64,000 nt of DNA from Otatea glauca (taxonomy: Eukaryota; Streptophyta; Magnoliopsida; Poales; Poaceae): NCBI GenBank assembly GCA_036346275.1, contig CM070718.1:56114188-56178187 (forward strand), written 5' to 3'. Position numbers and translations under genes: made by a program. The stretch's first letter is position 1, and each line of letters starts with the position of its first letter. The notes under the pieces were generated by a model, which did no database searches, was not told the DNA's origin, and saw only the letters and a program-made list of their open reading frames with translations. Below are positions 58,115 to 64,000 of the stretch, one piece after another.

Positions 58115-60852
58115 CCGACCACGGCCATCGCAATGCCCAGCTTCTGGTCCTTGATGGCCGACGAAGTCTTCTCGAGAGTTTGCTGGTCTTGGCCAACTCT
58201 TCCATGATAGACTTCTTGGTCAATTCAAGCTTGCCGATGGAGTTATTCGTGGTTTTGATCAGCTCAGTGTCAGCGTCAAATTTCTGCTTCTTGGCTTTGG
58301 TGTCGGGGACGAGCTCATCTAGGATTTTTTGATCGGCTTCTTGAGCCTCGCGCTGTGCTATCCTTGCCTGAACTGCCTCCACTTCAGACCTCCTATCGTC
58401 CAAGTGGCAGACATTGAGGAGAGCTTCCATGGCTTCTGGAGGCAGATCGGCTTCTACTGCGGCAATGGCATCTCTGATCCGCTGGTTGTTGGCCAAAATC
58501 TCTGACTGAGGCTGCGTCACCAAATCGAAGAGTTTGTTAAGCCGTTCTTTCATGCCCGGAGCAGAGGTGACTGTAGCCGACGCTTCCTTTGACACTTCGA
58601 GTATCTTCCTGATCTCTGCGTCATAGTCATCGGTGGCCAGGATCTCTGGATCGTCAAGATCGGCCAAGGAGAAGCCCAACAAATTTGTCGGGTTTGAGAA
58701 CTCCGGCAGGTCGGCGATCGGAGCTATTGGAGTTGGCCGTGGTGGAGAGAGTTGCGTAGAAGAAATCTTGGGAAGATCGGCTAAGATCTTCGCAACTTGA
58801 GCTGATTGCATCGGCTAAAAGAAGTAAAAAGAAGGGTAAACCGACGCATTGAGATATACGTCACTTAACAAAAAGGTACGATTATTTACCTCTGTAGTAG
58901 CCGACGCATGTGGCGAACTCTCGCCACTCTGATCTTGGGGCTTGGATCCCCTTTTCGCAGGAGTCTTGGTGTATTTTGTTTTCTTCTTTTCTGAAAACAT
59001 AGTCGGCTAATGGTCAGTTGAATAAAAAGAAAAAGAAATAATGACCAATTGTGTTTATACTTACTTGGTTGTTTCTTTTCGATGTCCGATAAGGACGGAC
59101 TCTGAATTCCTAGGGTACCCGAGGTGTACCCTGTGAGGCCAGTCGACTGAAGTGGCCTTTTCACTTGACCACTACCCGATTGGTCAGAAGCAGGCTTCTT
59201 GCCGGTAGTCTTGGTCTGCAGAACAAAGATAAAAGGAGATTAGAAAATGTATTTGGCAAGACCAATGTGTAAAAGAAAAATTATTCAAGTCGATACCTTA
59301 TCGATATCTACAAGACTTGTATTAGTATACCCCGCAGTGTTAGTCTCGTCGCTTGAATCGCTGTTAGTGTCTACTGTCGGCTCGGGAAGATTTGGAAAAA
59401 AACTCATTGATAATAGCCGACATTGACGTGTCAGAGTAAAGTGCCTCTACGATAGATAGCCACCAGGAAGAAAAGCGTTCTGACCGACGAGTATTCAGTA
59501 TAAAATACGGCAAGTCTTTGATCTGAAACTCATCGGCTATTTCAAGGACAAGGTTAGCCGCGAATGCATTACGGACTCTGGCTCTTGGTTGAAGCCGATC
59601 GAGTAGTGGCAGACTTGAAATAACCTGACCAAAGCGTAACTGTCTAGCATAAACTGATGGACTGTAGAATTCGTATGAAGGTTGAAAAGTCTGATTCTTT
59701 ATGTGAAGACTGATGTGCAAAATACTTGGCGAAATAAAAAGCTTAAATAGATCCAACGTATCTTGCGGCATTAGAGCACTATCGGCATCTAAGTGAAGGA
59801 AGGAAGGCCATGGAAAATCGACTGTGCTTGTATAACTGAAGAAGTCATTTTGTTTAAATTCATTGCTATCAAGCTGAAGGAAAAATGATAAGTATTTCTT
59901 GGAGCCGATAGGGGTCACTTTTGTCTTATTCCCGGAGCACATCATGAATCTCTCACCATACGATCGGCTAGTTGTGAACTGAGGCACCATGCCTTCTGGA
60001 GTATCTTCGCGAGGGAACGCCGTGTCTTCAGAGGGATTCAGCTCAAAAGATCTGCTAAACAAACAATACAACCAAATATGAATAAACCAGAGTGGTCCCC
60101 CAACATTGCCGACAGTAAAACTCGTAAAACCAGTGAAAAGCCGACATCTTATTATGTGCATCATCTGGTAGACTGCCCCTAGAAGCATTTTTCCATGTGC
60201 TAGCCGACGACCTTCTATCAATTGCTCTGCTATGGTTTAATATACCTGAGTTGGTCCCAAGGAAGCGCCGCAGAGCAAAAATCGGTCTAACCAAAGATTC
60301 AAAAAAGAGACATGTTCTTCGTCCGATACTAGCCCATTAACCTTGTTATTATTCCTGATATACTTAGCCCATCCTTCACCTTCGGACTTGATAAGTTTGT
60401 ACTTAGGCTTGGCACTGTAAGCCGATACTTGATCCCCATCAGGTCTTAAGCAGCAAAGCTGGGTTACATCCAGGAGAGTAGGGCTGACAAGACCGGTGCG
60501 GAATACAAAGGTATTGAAGGTGTCCGACCAGAAATAGCAAGCCGTGGCCACTAAGGGCTCGTTGGCCTCTGGATCGGCTAAGGAAAGGGGAAGACATTCG
60601 GCTATGCCCATCTTTCCCCATTCACCCCTCTTTTGGGCTGCTACGCGAATGTACCATGATCTCCATCCCTTGGTATTTGTCGCCAAGCCACAAGCTCTTA
60701 CTCCAACCCTCTATATTATATCCCACAGCTGATAGAGGTAGACGAGGAATCTATTCATTTATTACTGAATCAGCTTCTAAATTTCCTACTGTACCCAGAT
60801 AAAATTGGTCATTGCTATTTGGAATCGGGATGAATACCTGAGAAGGATCCAT
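58115..60852 (-). pseudogene. Antisense four-exon gene of Tat-2 with a plant mobile domain (PMD)
   Basis: Minus strand, between the 3' LTR and pol. Exon 1 (60852-59297) starts MDPSQVFIPIPNSNDQFYLG and carries the PMD: GWRSWYIRVAAQKRGEW, HVSFLNLWLDRFLLCGAS, LIEGRRLAHGKMLLGAVYQM and VGGPLWFIHIWLYCLF. Exon 2 is 59215-59065, exon 3 is 58990-58890 (lysine-rich, NLS-like KKTKYTKTPAKRG), exon 4 runs from 58814 into the Tekay insertion and resumes at 43942. All three introns (59296-59216, 59064-58991, 58889-58815; 81, 74 and 75 bp) have GT-AG borders, two with GTAAGT or GTAAAT donors, and reading phases agree. Exon 4 encodes a long Glu/Ala/Lys-rich coiled coil. Breaks: TAG at 60753-60751, a frameshift near 60680, TAA at 60239-60237, a frameshift in the T-run near 59390, and the Tekay insertion. 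PMD occurs in Arabidopsis MAIN/MAIL1 and in Ty3/gypsy elements; its biochemical role is not settled. Confidence 0.75.
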
Positions 60853-61170
60853 TAGGATGATTTTGACAAGCAGCCAATTGGAATCAACGAGCGCTGGAAA
60901 GCTTGAAGACTAGAAGCCGATTGCAAACAACTCGAGAACTCGTGCGCGTGCAGAATGAGCCTGTGGGGGCCGCATATTTGTAGCACGGTGAAAATTTGAA
61001 GCGGCGGGAAACGAATCTCAAAAGACACGAGAAGTTAAAACGCACTACCTGCATGTCAGAAAATTACGGCGCAAATAAAGCAGCAGTTACTAGGTGAAGA
61101 TTAACAGTTAGCCGATAGGAAAGAAGCCGACAGTTGTGATTTTTGAAAGATGACAAGTCATCTCTCAAAA
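60853..61170 (-). promoter_or_regulatory. Upstream region of the antisense PMD gene
   Basis: The 330 bp between the ATG at 60852 and the polypurine tract must hold the promoter, unless the 3' LTR drives it. A weak TATA-like ACAAATATG is at about 60985 on the minus strand. The 61068-61150 part contains TCGGCT words. No strong element was found. Confidence 0.35.
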
Positions 61171-61182
61171 ATGGGGGGCATA
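61171..61182 (+). other. Tat-2 polypurine tract
   Basis: ATGGGGGGCATA directly before the 3' LTR start at 61183. Confidence 0.8.
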
Positions 61183-63475
61183 TGTTTGCACCAGAATTTG
61201 GCAAGTCTAGTGAAGGACCGATATGGCGAACAGAGGGGGGGTGAATGGTCGCAAATAAAATTTCCCCCAAAATACTCCAACAAAAACCTCGACAAGATCT
61301 CTCAAAGGAAATCGTAAAAAACCTGAAAAACTAGAAAACTATGTGTACCCCAAGCTTGCATGGATAAGTACCATAAAATATGTGGGGATTTTTGAGTCAC
61401 AATACTGGTTGTCTAGTGTCCAAGATAAAGAGGAATCAATTCAAACTCTTGCTTTTAGAAAGGACATCAATTCAAATCACAAAAGTCACTTTCAGAAAAG
61501 CAAAAGCAGAATTTCCAGAACTTGTCATCAATTTGCACAGGAGGTTGGTGGGTTTATGCAGCTCACAAAATTTTGAGACTTTTTCTCCCTATGAGCAGCA
61601 GAGTCGTGAAGAACTCCACCAAATTTCTCCTCAAAAAGCCTTACATAAAAAACAGGAAAAATCTAAGAACACAGTCTGGTCAAGAACTTCGAGCAGAAAG
61701 TTTGGGGCTCGGTTTTCACCTCATGGCGCCCAAACGGTGCAAAAAATGAACTCCAAACTTTTTCTGCAAGTGGATGTCAGAGTTCCGCACCTCCTCCAAC
61801 AAGAATCATTTGAAAAATATTTGTTTAGATTTTTATAGAAATCAAACACTGACTACTGCACGAAGAACAAGTTCTGAACAAAGTTGGAACTTGAAAGAAA
61901 AGATGTTCTCTACTCAATCCAAGAGTGCAAAAGAGATGTAAAACCATATGAACACACTCAAAACATCCAAGATCAGCAGCATTTAGAAGGAGGGGAGGCA
62001 AATCCAAATTACATGAAAGTAAATTGCGAGAATGTAATTGCGGGAAAGTAAATGCTGAATTTAAAGTGCGTAAAGTAAAGACATAATGTAAATGCGCAAA
62101 ATAAATTCAGAGGTGGATGGATAAAACTTTCATTTCTGGAAGGAGAGGTTACAAAGCCTCACTTTCATGTGGGCAAAGCTCAAAGGAGCATTCACAAACC
62201 TCAAAACCTTCAAGAGAAGGAGGCTACCCCTCCACCCCTATTTATACTACTCTTGGGCCATCTACCACCCTTGGATGAGTCCCTCAACCCTAGAGCACTC
62301 ATATAAGGGCTAGGATTAACCCACACACAGCCATGCAAGGGCTAACCCAAAACCCACACACATACCGGGTTTTCTTGCACGGTTTTCAAAGCATACTACC
62401 TAGACCCGCTAACCTATCAACTAAACCTCAATCCGACGGCCCACATTGATCCACGCGGCATCTAGGTAGCATCATCTCCTTTCCTTGTCTTCTTGACTTG
62501 CCCAGACTCCGTCTCCGACTATCTTTCGGCGATCTCCCAACCGTCTGGACCTCCGACGCTCCTCGCCTAGTCCCGGTCATACTTCGCCTCACCATGACCT
62601 AGCACCGTCGTCCTGCAACCATCAAAGACAAGGGAACACATCACATAGCAATGCCCACAATGATATGCAATAAACCTATCCAACTCATCACTACCGCGCC
62701 CATACGGCCAGTACTGGCACTCCTGGTAGAGACAACTCAAATTGCTTCATTTTGAAAATCAATCCAAATCAAACTCAAACTTGAGCACACCTTACTCAAA
62801 TAAAGTCAAATACTCATCACAAACATGGATGGACCTCCACATGGTCCTTCATCTAGTCAAAATCGGTAAGAAAGTCAAACATGTGGAAACTAACAGGTGA
62901 TTTGGAAAGATTTGAAGATATTTGGCAACGGCAAGATCTCTAAGGATAAACTATCCGAAACAAGGCCGATACGGATCAGGTTTTGAAACGTATTGTAATA
63001 GGACACGATCGGTCGACGGGTATAAAAGAAAGGACAAAGCAGCTACGATATACAACACAACCAAACATACCAATCTACATTACTTTTTCCTATCGACTAG
63101 GAGTAGCTCTTGTAATTTAGTCTTTGTAATTCAACTTTGATTAATAAAGTTGCGCATCGCCGATTGTTGATCTTCTTCAAATTATGCCCTAGGTTCGATT
63201 TATTCTAATTTTATTGCGCATCGTCTTCTTCAGAATCGATCTGCCTTTATCCTCTGATTAGCCTTAATCGGCTAATGAGACTTACCCTGTTACTTTGATC
63301 TTAGTCGGCTTCAAGCTGATTAAGTCTAAGCCGATTGAACGTCACGATCGGCTTTGAGTGAATTTTATATTTTTACCTTGTCGATTCTAGGTCAAATAGA
63401 TCGACACGCTCTGAACCAGGTGTTCGTCTGGTGTGCTATTGTCAGAAACCTTACTTCAAGTTTTTGACGCCAACA
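61183..63475 (+). repeat. Tat-2 3' LTR, interrupted
   Basis: Starts TGTTTGCACCAGAATTTGG, is interrupted after 61210, and resumes at 62852 with TCTAGTCAAAATCGG to the end CCAACA at 63475. TATAAAAG at 63021-63028 and AATAAA at 63143-63148 match the 5' LTR. Confidence 0.9.
61211..62851. mobile_element. 1,641-bp LTR-like insertion in the Tat-2 3' LTR
   Basis: Ends TGAAGGACC...GGTCCTTCA, a 9-bp perfect inverted repeat beginning TG and ending CA, flanked by TCTAG on both sides (61206-61210 and 62852-62856). It contains ACAGAGGGGGGGTGAATGG near its left end, a word often met near the ends of plant LTRs, a central part with GCGGGAAAGTAAATGC (62041), and a GC-rich right third. It has no coding region. 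Best read as a solo LTR or a small non-autonomous LTR element; superfamily and strand are uncertain. Confidence 0.65.
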
Positions 63476-63720
63476 GTATTTTTTGTTTCCAGGTCCAGTT
63501 TGCTAAAAATCGTTGAGAGGAGATGAACGTAAGCTGCAGAGGGACCTAAACGTATTTTCCGTTGTTTTCAGTGTCCGTTCTGCAAAAAACCATCAGGAGG
63601 ACTTGGACGTAAACCGCAGAGGGACCTAAGAGTAATTTCGAATTTTTTCAGGTCTATTTTGTTAAAAAACCGACCGAAGGACCTGAACACGATTTCTAAT
63701 TTTACAGAGGAGCTTTTCAC
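63476..63720. repeat. Right flank of Tat-2: tandem array of about 80-bp units
   Basis: Three degenerate units starting near 63490, 63567 and 63650 share the order TTTTCAGGTC, TTTGCTAAAAAnC, GGACnTnGACGTAAAC, GCAGAGGGACCTAA. The first unit fits the left-flank array around CGTATTTTTTG (36048), so the array is continuous if Tat-2 is removed. Confidence 0.6.
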
Positions 63721-64000
63721 GAAATAAGTGACGTGGCGTCGCTCAGGACTCGCCGAACTCACCCGGTATGATAGTAAAGTATATATATTGATCTTTACAA
63801 ATCTAAAGTAAATATACGTTTAAAGGCCTAGGCAAGAAGCAAGAAGAAGCTGTGCATGCCACGTGCAAAAAAGCAGCATCCCATTGAATTTTTTTTCTTT
63901 AATATTTATTTTAATTCTTTTTTTCAAAAATAGGCGTCCGAGGTGAAAAATTATAGAAATAGACGCCCATAACCCGTGTATGGGGCGATTGCCCCATACA
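63721..64000. other. Unassigned right end
   Basis: AT-rich to mixed sequence with a repeat-like TGGGGCGATTGCCCCATACA at the very end (a hairpin: TGGGGC, GCCCCA). No gene recognised. Confidence 0.35.

Larger units (their letters stand above)
36176..63475 (+). mobile_element. Tat-2: Ty3/gypsy Tat-type element with an antisense PMD gene and nested insertions
   Basis: LTR ends TGTTTGCACC...CCAACA at 36176-36822 and 61183-63475. Flanks are TTATT (36171-36175) and GTATT (63476-63480), a 5-bp duplication with one change. Without the nested Tekay element (14,172 bp) and the 1,641-bp insertion in the 3' LTR the element is about 11.5 kb. Plus strand: gag, protease, RT, RNase H, second RNase H, integrase to about 43553. 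Minus strand: a four-exon gene from 60852 to 43784. The words TCGGCT and AGCCGA are strikingly frequent across all parts of the element. Confidence 0.9.

Noticed and set aside
60222..60239. An intron in PMD exon 1 between GTATATTAAACC and GCAG
   Set aside because: It would be about 20 bp, far below the minimum for plant introns. A nonsense codon is the simpler reading.
1..64000. Host protein-coding genes, tRNA or rRNA genes, organelle DNA
   Set aside because: Scanning both strands showed only transposon-derived domains. No cloverleaf with a typical B box, rRNA segment or chloroplast gene was recognised, though a short or diverged one could be missed without a search.

Overview
The window is plant nuclear DNA, almost certainly from a grass (Poaceae). 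Nearly every base belongs to nested transposable elements of types typical of grass intergenic heterochromatin: CACTA (En/Spm) DNA transposons with CACTA...TAGTG ends and subterminal repeats of the ACAGACGGTTTT type, Ty3/gypsy elements of the Tekay/Del (chromovirus) type with about 4-5 kb LTRs, and Ty3/gypsy elements of the Tat type with a second RNase H. I found no intact host gene, tRNA, rRNA or organelle insert. Species cannot be fixed from the sequence alone.

Layout. (1) 1-3346: 5' part of a CACTA element on the minus strand (CACTA-1): decayed TNP2 transposase, a 1-kb extremely GC-rich leader block, subterminal repeats and the terminal repeat. It sits in the Ulp1-like gene of an older CACTA. 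(2) 3347-16945: that older CACTA (CACTA-2), minus strand, with TNP2 transposase, DUF4218/DUF4216-like C-terminus, a second gene (Transposase_24 plus Ulp1-like protease), and its right terminal repeat at 16945. Its TNP2 gene is split by a 5,362-bp inverted solo LTR (9567-14928) flanked by a perfect 5-bp duplication TGAGT. (3) 16946-34840: a tower of Tekay-like LTR fragments (A, B, C forward; D, E inverted) with a CACTA end at 18510. LTR C hosts a Tat element (Tat-1, 20624-26300, minus strand) that has lost gag, protease and most of RT. (4) 34841-36175: about 1 kb of unassigned sequence, then a short tandem array. (5) 36176-63475: a second Tat element (Tat-2, plus strand), inserted into that array. 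It has a full but decayed gag-pol and, downstream of pol on the opposite strand, a four-exon gene with a plant mobile domain (PMD). A complete 14.2-kb Tekay element (43943-58114, TSD CCGAC) is inserted in the last exon of this antisense gene, and a 1,641-bp LTR-like element (61211-62851, TSD TCTAG) is inserted in the 3' LTR of Tat-2. (6) 63476-64000: the tandem array resumes.

Most notable observations: the spliced antisense PMD gene carried by Tat-2; a small antisense mini-gene with its own TATA box and poly(A) signal in the equivalent position of Tat-1; and short acidic exons with splice-like borders that recur inside several Tekay-like LTRs, two copies of which keep matching open frames. 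All transposase and polymerase genes carry stops or frameshifts, so no element here looks autonomous. Insertion order can be read from the nesting and from target-site duplications.
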